Program-made: the position numbers and the translations under genes | Source of the DNA: Scandinavium manionii | GTDB taxonomy: Bacteria > Pseudomonadota > Gammaproteobacteria > Enterobacterales > Enterobacteriaceae | DNA length: 64,000 nt | Reading direction: 5' to 3' | Assembly (NCBI RefSeq): GCF_024764775.1 | Contig: NZ_JALIGC010000036.1 | Location: 1-64,000 of the forward strand | The notes under the pieces: generated by a model | Seen by the model: the letters and a program-made list of their open reading frames with translations, nothing else | The model's database searches: none | What the model was told of the DNA's origin: nothing | Shown here: positions 20,188-29,336 of the stretch, piece by piece | Position numbering within the stretch: the first letter of the stretch is position 1 | Layout of the letters: each line of letters begins with the position of its first letter

Positions 20188-20574
20188 TTAATCGTCTAAC
20201 AGCGCTTCGTACGCGGTGGCATCCAGCAGAGCGGCAACTTCTGCTTCATCGCTGGCTTTGATTTTGAAGATCCAGCCGTCGGTATACGGCTCGCTGTTAA
20301 CCAGCTCTGGGGAATCGCTCAGCGCGTCGTTGACGGCCACGATTTCGCCACTGATAGGTGCATAGATATCAGAAGCCGCTTTTACGGATTCCGCTACCGC
20401 GCAGTCATCGCCAGCGTCAACGGTTTTGCCCACTTCTGGCAGGTCAACAAACACCATGTCGCCCAGCAGTTCTTGCGCATGCTCGGTGATACCTACGGTG
20501 TAAGAGCCATCGGCTTCTTTGCGCAGCCATTCGTGTTCTTTGCTGTATTTCAGTTCTGCAGGTACATTGCTCAT
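20188..20574 (-). CDS. gcvH: Glycine cleavage system H protein
   Basis: A 128-residue carrier protein whose lipoyl-lysine (ESVKAAS, Lys65 counting the initiator Met) shuttles the aminomethyl group from GcvP to GcvT and returns reducing equivalents to Lpd. The biotinyl/lipoyl-type fold is recognised by EHEWL at the N-terminus and the lipoylation hairpin. It lies 27 nt after gcvT. Confidence 0.98.
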   Translation of the reverse strand: MSNVPAELKYSKEHEWLRKEADGSYTVGITEHAQELLGDMVFVDLPEVGKTVDAGDDCAVAESVKAASDIYAPISGEIVAVNDALSDSPELVNSEPYTDGWIFKIKASDEAEVAALLDATAYEALLDD

Positions 20575-20601
20575 TAAAATTTCTCCAGAAAAAATAATCG
20601 A

Positions 20602-21696
20602 TTACACGACGGCTTTGCCGGCGCGTACAAATACAGGCTTGGTGACGGTGACGGGCATTTCGCGGTTACGGATTTGAACCACCGCCGTTTCACCGATACC
20701 CGCAGGCACGCGAGCCAGCGCAATGCTGTAGCCCAGCGTTGGCGAGAACGTGCCGCTGGTGATCACGCCTTCGCGCTGATTGCCCTGCGCATCGGTAAAG
20801 CGCACCGGCAGTTCGCCACGCAGAACGCCTTTCTCGGTCATCACCAGGCCAACAAGTTGTTCAGTGCCGTGCTCACGCTGAGCTTCCAGCGCTTCTCGGC
20901 CAATGAAGTCACGGTCTGTAGGTTCCCAGGCAATGGTCCAGCCCATATTGGCCGCCAGCGGAGAAACGCCTTCGTCCATCTCCTGACCGTACAGATTCAT
21001 CCCCGCTTCCAGACGCAGCGTGTCACGCGCGCCCAGACCGCAAGGCTTAACGCCGGTTTCGACCAGCGCATGCCAGAAGTCTGCCGCTTTCTCATTCGGC
21101 AGTGCAATTTCATAACCCGCTTCGCCGGTGTAACCGGTGGTCGCCACAAACAGGTCACCTGCCTGCACGCCGAAGAACGGCTTCATGCCTTCTACCGCGC
21201 TGCGCTGCTCATCGTTGAACAGGCTGGCAGCTTTAGCTTGCGCATCCGGGCCCTGTACCGCAATCAGCGACAGATCGTCACGCACGGTGATGTCGATGCC
21301 GTACGGCTCAGCGTGTTGGCTAATCCAGGCAAGGTCTTTTTCACGGGTGGCGGAGTTGACGACGAGGCGGAAATAATCTTCGGTGAGGAAATAGACAATC
21401 AGGTCATCAATGACCCCGGCGGATGCGTTGAGCATGCCGGTGTAGAGTGCCTTGCCGGGCCTGGTCAGTTTGGCAACGTCATTGGCCAGCAAGTAGCGCA
21501 GAAATTCACGGGTACGGCTGCCGCGCAGGTCGACGATGGTCATGTGTGAGACATCGAACATTCCGGCGCTGGTGCGTACCGCGTGGTGCTCATCAATCTG
21601 CGAGCCATAATGCAGCGGCATCATCCAGCCATGGAAGTCCACCATGCGTGCGCCACACAGCGTGTGTTGTTCATACAAAGGCGTCTGTTGAGCCAT
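20602..21696 (-). CDS. gcvT: Glycine cleavage aminomethyltransferase, T protein
   Basis: Transfers the one-carbon unit from aminomethyl-lipoyl-GcvH to tetrahydrofolate, releasing ammonia. 364 residues, the E. coli length, with family segments DFHGWMMPLHYGSQIDEH, FDVSHM and GYTGEAGYEI. First gene of gcvTHP. The 418-bp upstream gap holds a PurR-type box and a leader hairpin. Confidence 0.98.
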   Translation of the reverse strand: MAQQTPLYEQHTLCGARMVDFHGWMMPLHYGSQIDEHHAVRTSAGMFDVSHMTIVDLRGSRTREFLRYLLANDVAKLTRPGKALYTGMLNASAGVIDDLIVYFLTEDYFRLVVNSATREKDLAWISQHAEPYGIDITVRDDLSLIAVQGPDAQAKAASLFNDEQRSAVEGMKPFFGVQAGDLFVATTGYTGEAGYEIALPNEKAADFWHALVETGVKPCGLGARDTLRLEAGMNLYGQEMDEGVSPLAANMGWTIAWEPTDRDFIGREALEAQREHGTEQLVGLVMTEKGVLRGELPVRFTDAQGNQREGVITSGTFSPTLGYSIALARVPAGIGETAVVQIRNREMPVTVTKPVFVRAGKAVV

Positions 21697-22115
21697 CTTG
21701 TCCTCATTGAATAAGCGGGGCTACAGGTGCTTTGCGGACTCAGAAGTCGCCGCAAAGCCCAGCGCCGATACCGCTCAGGGCACCGACGCAAACGTTCTCT
21801 TTCGTCTGACGTTACCACCGAAAACCGTGGTAAACCATAAGGCAAAGCAATCCATCAGATTAGCTTATGACCAGAATGCGCGAAAAACTCTACAGAACGA
21901 TCGACTGGCTTTCTGCGACTAATGCCACATAAAATTAACAATACTGTTCAGGATTTGGTGATAAATGATATTTCACGTGGGAAATTGGGCTGATTTTTCG
22001 TAAGGGAATTTTTGTAACATTAATAAAACTAATGCGAAAAAAGCAGTGAGATTAGATTATTTCAAACGAGGGAAACACACCCGACAAGACTGCCGGGTGA
22101 GGAAGTGTGATCGAC
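21697..22115 (-). promoter_or_regulatory. gcvTHP control region with PurR box (21786-21801)
   Basis: A 419-bp gap without a gene. ACGCAAACGTTCTCTT at 21786-21801 differs from the PurR consensus ACGCAAACGTTTTCNT at one position and lies about 90 bp before gcvT, where the E. coli gcv PurR operator overlaps the transcription start. The E. coli operon is activated by GcvA and Lrp from sites further upstream; the AT-rich stretch 21840-22080 is where those would be expected, but I cannot point to single sites. No strong sigma70 elements were seen, in line with an activator-dependent promoter. Confidence 0.65.
21730..21757 (-). promoter_or_regulatory. Leader hairpin in gcvT 5' untranslated region
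   Basis: Minus-strand CTTTGCGG and CCGCAAAG form a perfect 8-bp stem with a 12-nt loop, ending 33 nt before the gcvT start. No glycine-riboswitch core could be seen around it. Could stabilise or regulate the leader. Confidence 0.4.
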
Positions 22116-23318
22116 TTAACGCAGCCAGCCTGGAAGATCGTTCAGACCCATCGCCTGACGAATAAGCTGAGGTTTTACCCCTGGCAGCGTGTCGGCCAGT
22201 TTCAGGCCGATATCGCGGAACAGTTTCTTCGCCGGATTGACTCCGGCAAACAGTTCGCGGAAGCCCTGCATACCCGCCAGCATTAATGCGGCACTGTGCT
22301 TGCGACTGCGCTCGTAGCGGCGCAGATAGAAGTGCTGGCCGAAATCTTTCCCCTGCGCGTGCAGACGGCGAGTTTCGTCGATCAGTTCTGCGGCATCCAT
22401 AAAGCCGAGGTTTACCCCCTGCCCGGCCAGCGGATGAATGGTGTGCGCCGCATCACCCACCAGTGCCAGACGATGCGCGGCAAACTGGCGGGCATAGCGC
22501 CCGGTTAGCGGGAACACCTGCCGCTCGCTTGCCACTTCACACAGACCCAGACGGTTATCAAAAGCCACGTTCAGCGCCTGATTGAATGTCGCGTCGTCGG
22601 CCTGCTGCATTTTCGCGGCGTCTTCCGGCGCTAACGACCAGACGATGGAGCACAGATGCGGGTCGCTTAATGGCAGAAACGCCAGAATGCCTTCGCCGTG
22701 AAACGCCTGGCGCGCCACCGCCTGATGCGGTTCGGCGGTGCGAATAGTCGCCACCAGCGCGTGATGGCGATAATCCCAGGAGGTCAGCGGAATATCCGCT
22801 TTGCCACGAAGCCAGGAGTTCGCACCATCCGCGCCAATCACCAGGCGCGCAGTCAGCATGTTGCCGTCTTTCAGCGTCAAAAAGGCCTCGTTTTCGCCCC
22901 ATGCCACCTGCGCCAGTTCGGCGGGTGCCATCAGCGTGACGTCTTTACAGCGTTCCGCTTTTTTCCACAGCGCATGATGGATCACGCCATTTTCGATGAT
23001 GTGCCCTAAATGGCTATAGCCGAGACTTGCATCATCAAACGCGATGCGCCCAAAGCTGTCTTTATCCCACACTTCCATGCCGTGATAGCAGCTGGCGCGT
23101 TCGCCCACAATGTCATTCCAGACATCGAGGCGTGAGAGCAGTTTTTCACTGGCGGCGTTGATGGCGGAAACACGAAGCTGCGGGGCGGAATCTGCCGCTA
23201 CGGGCTGGGGCTGATGTTGTTCAATGACCGCCACGCGCAGTCCACTGCCCTGCAATCCGCAGGCCACGGCGAGGCCGACCATTCCACCACCGACGATAGC
23301 GATATCTACATTTTGCAC
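22116..23318 (-). CDS. ubiI: 2-octaprenylphenol hydroxylase UbiI (VisC)
   Basis: FAD monooxygenase that hydroxylates C5 of the ubiquinone ring precursor. 400 residues with N-terminal FAD motif IVGGGMVGLAVACG, mid-protein DGANSWLR and C-terminal GDAAHTIHPLAGQGVNLG, the UbiH/COQ6 signature. Located 11 nt after ubiH, the last gene of ygfB-pepP-ubiH-ubiI. Confidence 0.96.
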   Translation of the reverse strand: MQNVDIAIVGGGMVGLAVACGLQGSGLRVAVIEQHQPQPVAADSAPQLRVSAINAASEKLLSRLDVWNDIVGERASCYHGMEVWDKDSFGRIAFDDASLGYSHLGHIIENGVIHHALWKKAERCKDVTLMAPAELAQVAWGENEAFLTLKDGNMLTARLVIGADGANSWLRGKADIPLTSWDYRHHALVATIRTAEPHQAVARQAFHGEGILAFLPLSDPHLCSIVWSLAPEDAAKMQQADDATFNQALNVAFDNRLGLCEVASERQVFPLTGRYARQFAAHRLALVGDAAHTIHPLAGQGVNLGFMDAAELIDETRRLHAQGKDFGQHFYLRRYERSRKHSAALMLAGMQGFRELFAGVNPAKKLFRDIGLKLADTLPGVKPQLIRQAMGLNDLPGWLR

Positions 23319-23329
23319 GTTGTTGTTCC

Positions 23330-24496
23330 TTATCTCGCTACCTGACCCAGGGTACGCTGCGCCAGCGCATCACGCGCCGGAGTGAATAATTCCATCGCCA
23401 TCAGCCCGACATTTCGTCCGGCCACCAGCGGTGCCCAGCGATTGGCGAACAGATGGACCAGTCCGTCGGTCACGCCGACCGTCGCACTTTTATCGTCGGC
23501 CCGGCGCTGTTGATACTGGCTTAACAGCGCATACTCGCCCGGATCGTTTGCCTGCGCGAGCATTTCTGCCAGCGAAATAACATCGCGTAGTCCGAGGTTA
23601 AAGCCCTGTCCGGCAATCGGATGCAGAGTTTGCGCCGCATTACCTACCAGCGCCATGCGGTGCGATATCGCCCGGCTGGCAGTGGTCAGGGAAAGCGGGT
23701 AAGCATTGCGACTGCCGCTGTGGGTAATGCGCCCGAGTCGCCAGCCAAAGGCCTGCTGCAGTTCCTGGCAGAACCGAGCATCAGACCAGCTCAGAACCTC
23801 ATCACGGTTTTCCAGCGGATGGCACCACACCAGCGAACAGCGTCCATCTGACATCGGCAACATCGCCAGCGGGCCATGTTCGGTAAAACGCTCAAACGCG
23901 CGGCCGTCGTGCGGCACGGCGGTGGTCACGTTGGCGATCACTGCCAGCTGCTCGTACGGCTGCTGTTGCCATGCGATACCACATTGTTCGCCGAGCGAAG
24001 AACGTGAGCCGTCTGCGGCAACCAGCAGTTTCCCGGAGAGTGTAACGCCGTTATCAAGCGCCACATCGACGCGGTCCTGGCTGCGGGTAAAACTGTCAAC
24101 CCGCGCCGGACAATGTAAGCTCACGCCAGGCGCTTTGCGTAACAAGGCGAAAAGACGCTGGCCGACATCGTGCAGCTCGACCACCTGCCCTAACGCAGGC
24201 AGGCTGTAATCGTCGGCATCCAGCGTCACGAAACCTGCATGGCCACGGTCGCTGACGTGAACGGTCCGAATAGCCGTGGCACATTCACGCAGTGCCTGCC
24301 AGATACCTACACGGGCCAGTTGTTGACAGGTCCCTGCGGCCAGTGCGATAGCGCGAGCATCAAAGCCCGGATGCGCCAGTGAATCCGGTGCGACGGCTTC
24401 CACTAAATGTACCGGCAGTTTGCCTGCACTGAGATGTGAGATCGCCAGCGCCAGCGTTGCGCCGGTCATGCCGCCGCCTACGATAATCACGCTCAT
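23330..24496 (-). CDS. ubiH: 2-octaprenyl-6-methoxyphenol hydroxylase UbiH
   Basis: FAD monooxygenase that hydroxylates C1 in aerobic ubiquinone synthesis. 388 residues, with IVGGGMTGATLAL, ADGSRSSLGE and VGNAAQTLHPIAGQGFNLG; the Asn in VGNAA in place of Asp is also found in E. coli UbiH. The start codon overlaps the pepP stop by 4 nt (ATGA), indicating coupled translation. Confidence 0.96.
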   Translation of the reverse strand: MSVIIVGGGMTGATLALAISHLSAGKLPVHLVEAVAPDSLAHPGFDARAIALAAGTCQQLARVGIWQALRECATAIRTVHVSDRGHAGFVTLDADDYSLPALGQVVELHDVGQRLFALLRKAPGVSLHCPARVDSFTRSQDRVDVALDNGVTLSGKLLVAADGSRSSLGEQCGIAWQQQPYEQLAVIANVTTAVPHDGRAFERFTEHGPLAMLPMSDGRCSLVWCHPLENRDEVLSWSDARFCQELQQAFGWRLGRITHSGSRNAYPLSLTTASRAISHRMALVGNAAQTLHPIAGQGFNLGLRDVISLAEMLAQANDPGEYALLSQYQQRRADDKSATVGVTDGLVHLFANRWAPLVAGRNVGLMAMELFTPARDALAQRTLGQVAR

Positions 24497-25806
24497 TGGG
24501 CGTGCGCCGCCATCAAGGCTTCGATATCGTCCGCGCGTTTTACCACGCTGGCGGTCAGATTCTCGTTGCCGCTTTCAGTTATCACAATGTCATCTTCAAT
24601 ACGAATGCCGATACCGCGGTATTGCTCCGGCACGTCGGCGTCCGGGGCGATATACAGCCCGGGCTCAACGGTCAGTACCATTCCCGGCTCGAGCACGCGG
24701 GAACGATCCGCGCCGTATTCGCCAACATCGTGAACGTCCAGGCCCAGCCAGTGGCTAAGGCCGTGCATGAAGAATTTACGGTGTGCGTTGTCGGCAATCA
24801 GCTGGTCAACTTCCCCATTGAGGATGCCGAGCGACACCAATCCACTGACCATCACGCGCACGACTTCGCCAGTGACATCCTGCATGGTTGTTCCAGGACG
24901 GTACAGCGTCAGCGCGGTGTCCAGCGATTCGAGCACGATGTCGTAGATTTCACGCTGCGCCGGCGTGAATTTGCCGTTTACCGGGAAAGTACGCGTGATG
25001 TCGCCCGCGTAGCCACGATATTCGCAGCCCGCGTCGATCAGCACTAAATCGCCGTCACGCAGTTCAGATTCATTTTCGGTGTAATGCAGAATGCAGCCGT
25101 TTTCGCCGCCGCCAACGATGGTGTTGTAGGATGGGTAACGCGCGCCGTGGCGGGTAAATTCATGGTGAATTTCACCTTCGAGCTGATACTCAAACATGCC
25201 CGGACGGCATTTTTCCATCGCGCGAGTGTGCCCCAGCGCGGAGATTTCCCCGGCCCGGCGCATCACTTCAATTTCTTCCGCAGATTTGAACAAGCGCATT
25301 TCGTGCACCAGCGGACGCCAGTCGACCATCGCCGCTGGCGCTTTCAGATTCTGACGCGCGCCTTTGCGCAGTTTATCCAGCGCATTGAACACGATGCTGT
25401 CGGCATAAGCGTATTCGCCCTGCGCGTGATACACCGCGTCCAGACCGTTCAGCAGCTGATACAGCTGCTCGTCGATTTCGCTGAACGCCAGCGCACGATC
25501 CACGCCCAGCTTTTCAGGCGCGGCATCCTGGCCCAATCGACGGCCAAACCAGATTTCGGCGGTCAGGTCGCGAACGCGATTAAACAGAACGCTGTGGTTG
25601 TGGGTGTCATCACTTTTAATCAGCACCAGCACCGCTTCTGGCTCGTTAAAGCCGGTGAAGTAGCTGAAATCACTGCTTTGGCGATACGGGTATTCCGTGT
25701 CGGCGCTGCGTATGGCTTCCGGTGCGGCAAAAATTAATGCCGCGCTGCCTGATGGCATCTGCGCCAGCAGCTTTTGCCGACGCTGAAGGTACTCTTGCTG
25801 AGTCAT
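24493..25806 (-). CDS. pepP: Xaa-Pro aminopeptidase P
   Basis: Cytoplasmic metallopeptidase that removes an N-terminal residue preceding proline. 437 residues; the pita-bread fold ligands are visible as LIDAGCEYRGYAGDITRTF (two Asp), HGLSHWLGLDVHD (His), TVEPGLYI (Glu) and RIEDDIVIT (Glu), binding two Mn. The ATG at 25806 has an ideal GGAGGGTGTC leader; a longer upstream frame overlaps ygfB and is not used. Confidence 0.97.
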   Translation of the reverse strand: MTQQEYLQRRQKLLAQMPSGSAALIFAAPEAIRSADTEYPYRQSSDFSYFTGFNEPEAVLVLIKSDDTHNHSVLFNRVRDLTAEIWFGRRLGQDAAPEKLGVDRALAFSEIDEQLYQLLNGLDAVYHAQGEYAYADSIVFNALDKLRKGARQNLKAPAAMVDWRPLVHEMRLFKSAEEIEVMRRAGEISALGHTRAMEKCRPGMFEYQLEGEIHHEFTRHGARYPSYNTIVGGGENGCILHYTENESELRDGDLVLIDAGCEYRGYAGDITRTFPVNGKFTPAQREIYDIVLESLDTALTLYRPGTTMQDVTGEVVRVMVSGLVSLGILNGEVDQLIADNAHRKFFMHGLSHWLGLDVHDVGEYGADRSRVLEPGMVLTVEPGLYIAPDADVPEQYRGIGIRIEDDIVITESGNENLTASVVKRADDIEALMAAHAQ

Positions 25807-25831
25807 GACACCCTCCTGAGCATTCTTATTG

Positions 25832-26410
25832 TTAGTGTAAGGTCGGTTTGCGAACTTCTGGCGCGGTCGGCTGTTGATGCGTGAAGGTATCGTGGCACAG
25901 CAAAGCGGCAACACGAACGTACTCGACGATTTCTTCGAGCGACATCTCGAGCTCTTCCTGATCTTCGTCTTCTTCATAACCCAACTGGGCAATGTTACGC
26001 AGATCGTCGATGGCTTCGCCGGTTTCGCCTTTCACTTTCTCAAGCTTCGGCTGAGTAACACCCAGTCCCAGCAGGAAGTGATTGACCCAGCCAGATAGCG
26101 CATCGGCACGCTCAAAAACGCTGACGTTATCGCCATCCGGGATATACAGCTGGAACTGGAAACCTTCGTCTTCCAGCGCATCGCTGGTGACGGCGTGGAC
26201 CTTACGCAGCACTTCAGCCAGCTCGTGGCCGAAAGCCATGCCTTCGTTGGTCAGGTCATGCACCAGCGGTAACCAGCTGCTGTCTTTGTTGCCGCCACAC
26301 AGCATGCCGCTAATCAGTCCGTGCATTTCGGCAGGCGTTAAACCTACACCCTGTTGGGTAAGTAACTGGTTCACATCGTTGTAACCAGGCATTTCGTTCT
26401 GTATAGACAT
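25832..26410 (-). CDS. ygfB: YgfB, UPF0149-family protein
   Basis: A 192-residue helical protein of the UPF0149 family, first in the ygfB-pepP-ubiHI operon. Visible family features are GLTPAEMHGLISGMLCGG at residues 22-40 and an acidic EEDEDQEELEMSLEEIVEYVRVAALL stretch near the C-terminus. In Pseudomonas a homologue represses an amidase gene, but the enterobacterial role is unclear. The ATG at 26410 gives the E. coli N-terminus; an ATG two codons upstream is less likely. Confidence 0.9.
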   Translation of the reverse strand: MSIQNEMPGYNDVNQLLTQQGVGLTPAEMHGLISGMLCGGNKDSSWLPLVHDLTNEGMAFGHELAEVLRKVHAVTSDALEDEGFQFQLYIPDGDNVSVFERADALSGWVNHFLLGLGVTQPKLEKVKGETGEAIDDLRNIAQLGYEEDEDQEELEMSLEEIVEYVRVAALLCHDTFTHQQPTAPEVRKPTLH

Positions 26411-26577
26411 GCGCATTCGTCATCGTTGGGGGGAAGTTTCATGTTATGCTACCACTTTGGACCCTGGTGAACCAGAAAAGGGCTTGTATGTTCACACTGG
26501 GGTAGCTATAGTGTCGCCCCTTCGCGGGCCCCGGTGCGGGCTGTGAAGGTTGCGCAGTCAATCAGCAGGAAGGTGGC

Positions 26578-26907
26578 ATGTCTGCAGAACCCGTCGATAT
26601 CCAAATTTTTGGCCGTTCACTGCGAGTGAATTGCCCGCCTGAACAAAGGGATGCCCTTAATCAGGCCGCGGACGATCTGAATCAGCGGTTGCAAGATCTA
26701 AAAGAACGCACTAGAGTCACAAATACTGAGCAGCTGGTCTTCATTGCCGCCCTGAACATCAGCTACGAGCTGACGCAGGAAAGAGCGAAGACGCGTGATT
26801 ATGCTGCCAGCATGGAAACACGTATTCGGATGCTGCAACAGACCATTGAACAGGCACTTCTTGATCAAGGTCGCACAACTGAAAAGACGGGTCCAAAGTT
26901 TGAATAA
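26578..26907 (+). CDS. zapA: Cell division protein ZapA
   Basis: A 109-residue protein that bundles FtsZ protofilaments and recruits ZapB at the division ring. An N-terminal domain with VDIQIFGRSLRVNCP precedes a long C-terminal coiled coil (about residues 60-100). Divergent from ygfB; the 167-bp gap is GC-rich near 26515-26545. The 3' end of zapA overlaps the likely ssrS promoter. Confidence 0.96.
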   Translation: MSAEPVDIQIFGRSLRVNCPPEQRDALNQAADDLNQRLQDLKERTRVTNTEQLVFIAALNISYELTQERAKTRDYAASMETRIRMLQQTIEQALLDQGRTTEKTGPKFE

Positions 26908-26928
26908 CACTTCCGGGTTTACTATGGT
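26900..26928 (+). promoter_or_regulatory. Candidate ssrS proximal promoter
   Basis: TTGAAT (26900-26905) and TATGGT (26923-26928) with a 17-bp spacer, beginning at the zapA stop and about 20 bp before the mature 6S RNA 5' end. A TAGAGT at 26928-26933 is an alternative -10. Confidence 0.4.
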
Positions 26929-26948
26929 AGAGTGACCCTGAAGACAAA

Positions 26949-27132
26949 ATTTCTCTGAGATGTTCGCAAGCGGGCCAGTCCCCTGAGCCGATATTTCATA
27001 CCACAAGAATGTGGCGCTCCACGGTTGGTGAGCAAGCTCGGTTCGTCCGAGAAGCCTTAAGACTGTGACGACATATTCACCTTGAACCAAGGGTTCAAGG
27101 GTTACAGCCTGCGGCGGCATCTCGGAGATTCC
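26949..27132 (+). ncRNA. ssrS: 6S RNA
   Basis: About 184 nt with the conserved enterobacterial 6S ends ATTTCTCTGAGATGTTCGC and GGCATCTCGGAGATTCC pairing to form the closing stem. The large central bubble, which mimics an open promoter and traps sigma70 RNA polymerase, is bounded by GGGCCAGTCCCCTGAGCC and AACCAAGGGTTCAAGG segments that match E. coli 6S. It lies between zapA and ygfA, as in other gammaproteobacteria, and is co-transcribed with ygfA. Ends are assigned by similarity and could shift by a base or two. Confidence 0.97.
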
Positions 27133-27150
27133 CTACCTTCTGTTTCTACC

Positions 27151-27747
27151 ATGACACTCGTGCCTGAAATCCCCTCAGCAAGACAAAACATTCGCCAGAT
27201 TATCCGGCAGCGCAGACGCGCACTGACTCCAGACCAACAACAGCATTTTGCCGAACAGGCTGCTTATCGCATGATGGCGTATGCGCCGGTGATGATGGGC
27301 CAGACCGTGGCGCTGTTTCTCTCTTTCGACGGTGAGCTCGATACCCGCCCACTTATTGAGCAGCTTTGGCTCAGCGGCAAGAAAGTGTATCTGCCGGTTC
27401 TGCATCCGTTCAGCTCTGGAAATCTGTTGTTCCTTTATTACCATCCCCATTCCGAACTGGTTATGAACAGGCTGAAAATTCAGGAGCCGAAACTGGACGT
27501 GCGCGACGTGCTGCCGCTCAGTGAACTGGATGTGCTGATTACGCCGCTTGTGGCGTTTGACGCGCAGGGCCAACGATTAGGTATGGGCGGTGGGTTTTAC
27601 GACAGGACGCTGCAAAACTGGCAGCAGCACGGCCTGCAGCCGGTCGGTTATGCGCATGATTGTCAGCTGGTGGAGACTCTGCCTACAGAGAAGTGGGATA
27701 TTCCGCTACCCGCGGTGGTGACGCCAGCAAAAGTGTGGCAGTGGTGA
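27151..27747 (+). CDS. ygfA: 5-formyltetrahydrofolate cyclo-ligase
   Basis: Converts 5-formyl-THF to 5,10-methenyl-THF using ATP, recycling an inhibitory folate form. 198 residues from ATG 27151; the family's nucleotide/folate site appears as RQRRRAL near the N-terminus and GQRLGMGGGFYDRTL near residue 140. E. coli annotation starts slightly further in, and no strong Shine-Dalgarno marks this start. It follows 6S RNA by 18 nt and shares its transcript; in E. coli it has been linked to persister formation. Confidence 0.93.
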   Translation: MTLVPEIPSARQNIRQIIRQRRRALTPDQQQHFAEQAAYRMMAYAPVMMGQTVALFLSFDGELDTRPLIEQLWLSGKKVYLPVLHPFSSGNLLFLYYHPHSELVMNRLKIQEPKLDVRDVLPLSELDVLITPLVAFDAQGQRLGMGGGFYDRTLQNWQQHGLQPVGYAHDCQLVETLPTEKWDIPLPAVVTPAKVWQW

Positions 27748-27754
27748 TAAATAT

Positions 27755-27832
27755 TTGCCCGGCGGCGCGTTGCTTGCCAGGCCTATAAAACGGTACAACG
27801 TAGGCCCGGCAAGCTTTACGCCGCCGGGCAAA
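27755..27832. repeat. BIME (two inverted REP units) between ygfA and serA
   Basis: TTGCCCGGCGGCGCGTTGCTTGCCAGGCCTA and its inverted partner from 27801 to 27832 form a head-to-head REP pair separated by about 15 bp. It occupies the whole gap between convergent ygfA and serA and may serve as terminator or mRNA end stabiliser. Confidence 0.85.
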
Positions 27833-27841
27833 CACCGCTAA

Positions 27842-29074
27842 TCAGTACAACAGACGCGCGCGAATAGTCCCCGGGATCGCCTTCATGCTTTGCAGCGCTT
27901 TCTCCGCAACATCTTCTTCCGCTTCAATATCGATAACCACATAGCCCATCTGCGGCGTGGTTTGCAGATACTGCGCGGCAATGTTCACACTCTGCTCGGC
28001 AAAGATCTGGTTGATTGCGGTCAGCACGCCCGGACGGTTTTCGTGGATGTGCAGCAGACGACGACCACCGTGTAACGGCAGCGACACTTCCGGGAAGTTA
28101 ACCGCTGAAAGCGTAGAACCGTTGTCGGAGTATTTGGCCAGTTTGCCCGCCACCTCCAGACCGATATTTTCCTGTGCTTCCTGAGTAGAACCACCAATGT
28201 GTGGCGTCAGGATCACGTTGTCGAATTCGCATAATGGCGAGGTGAATGGATCGCTGTTGGTCGCAGGCTCAGTCGGGAACACATCGATTGCCGCGCCCGC
28301 CAGGTGCTTACGCGCCAGCGCATCGCACAGCGCAGGAATGTCGACCACCGTGCCACGTGCGGCGTTGATTAACAGTGAACCAGGCTTCATTAGCGCCAGT
28401 TCTTCTGCGCCCATCATGTTCTTCGTTGAGGCATTTTCCGGAACATGCAGACTCACCACGTCGCTCATGTTCAGCAGATCGGAAAGATGCTGAACCTGTG
28501 TCGCATTGCCGAGCGGCAGTTTGTTTTCGATATCGTAGAAGAAAACGTGCATCCCCAGCGATTCCGCCAGAATACCGAGCTGCGTGCCGATATGGCCGTA
28601 ACCGATAATCCCCAGCTTCTTACCGCGTGCCTCAAAGCTGCCCGCCGCCAGTTTGTTCCAGATCCCGCGGTGCGCCTTAGCGTTCGCTTCTGGAATACCG
28701 CGCAGCAGTAACAGCAGCTCACCAATCACCAGCTCCGCCACGGAACGGGTATTCGAGAACGGCGCGTTAAAGACCGGAACGCCACGTTTTGCCGCCGCGT
28801 TCAAATCGACCTGGTTGGTGCCGATGCAGAAACAGCCGATGGCCACCAGTTTCTCCGCCGCCTGAATAATGTCTTCAGTCAGTTGAGTACGGGAGCGCAG
28901 GCCGATGAAATGGGCATCACGGATCGATTCTTTCAGCTGCTCTGCGTCGAGCGCGCCTTTGTGATATTCAATGTTGGTGTAGCCTGCCGCACGAAGGTTA
29001 TCGAGTGCTTTTTGATGCACGCCTTCCACCAGCAGAAACTTAATCTTGTCTTTTTCCAGTGATACCTTAGCCAT
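27842..29074 (-). CDS. serA: D-3-phosphoglycerate dehydrogenase
   Basis: First step of serine synthesis: oxidises 3-phosphoglycerate with NAD. 410 residues: D-isomer 2-hydroxyacid dehydrogenase fold with NAD motif GYGHIGTQLG (about 160), active-site pair with His in LTPHIGGSTQEAQENIG, and a C-terminal ACT domain (about 335-410, HENRPGVLTAINQIF) that binds serine for feedback inhibition. The 262-bp upstream gap carries its promoter; in E. coli it is under Lrp control. Confidence 0.98.
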   Translation of the reverse strand: MAKVSLEKDKIKFLLVEGVHQKALDNLRAAGYTNIEYHKGALDAEQLKESIRDAHFIGLRSRTQLTEDIIQAAEKLVAIGCFCIGTNQVDLNAAAKRGVPVFNAPFSNTRSVAELVIGELLLLLRGIPEANAKAHRGIWNKLAAGSFEARGKKLGIIGYGHIGTQLGILAESLGMHVFFYDIENKLPLGNATQVQHLSDLLNMSDVVSLHVPENASTKNMMGAEELALMKPGSLLINAARGTVVDIPALCDALARKHLAGAAIDVFPTEPATNSDPFTSPLCEFDNVILTPHIGGSTQEAQENIGLEVAGKLAKYSDNGSTLSAVNFPEVSLPLHGGRRLLHIHENRPGVLTAINQIFAEQSVNIAAQYLQTTPQMGYVVIDIEAEEDVAEKALQSMKAIPGTIRARLLY

Positions 29075-29310
29075 TTCCCCGCCCTGTCTGTCTTGTATCG
29101 TTGTTGTGGTGAACGAACGTCCACCTCAGCAACATATCAAAAAAAACTATTGCAGCAATATGAACGTTTGCGTCGGCGTGCTGAAGAAATGTCATTCAGT
29201 GGAAATTGACAGCATAAAATGCTGAATGGGGAGATTGATGCAGCGAGTTAATCAGATGCAGCCGATAAATGTGACACAAGTCACCGAATTTCGCCTGTCG
29301 AAAATTTTTT

Positions 29311-29332
29311 ACGGGAGCCAGGCGGCTCCCGT
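29311..29332 (-). terminator. Hairpin after rpiA
   Basis: ACGGGAGCC / GGCTCCCGT, a perfect 9-bp stem with a 4-nt loop, 4 bp after the rpiA stop. In the rpiA direction it is followed by AAAAAATTTT, so the U-tract is delayed and efficiency is uncertain. Confidence 0.5.
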
Positions 29333-29336
29333 CAGA

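Noticed and set aside
21697..21805. Glycine riboswitch before gcvT
   Set aside because: Only a simple hairpin is visible; the conserved glycine-aptamer core is absent, and enteric gcv operons are controlled by proteins.
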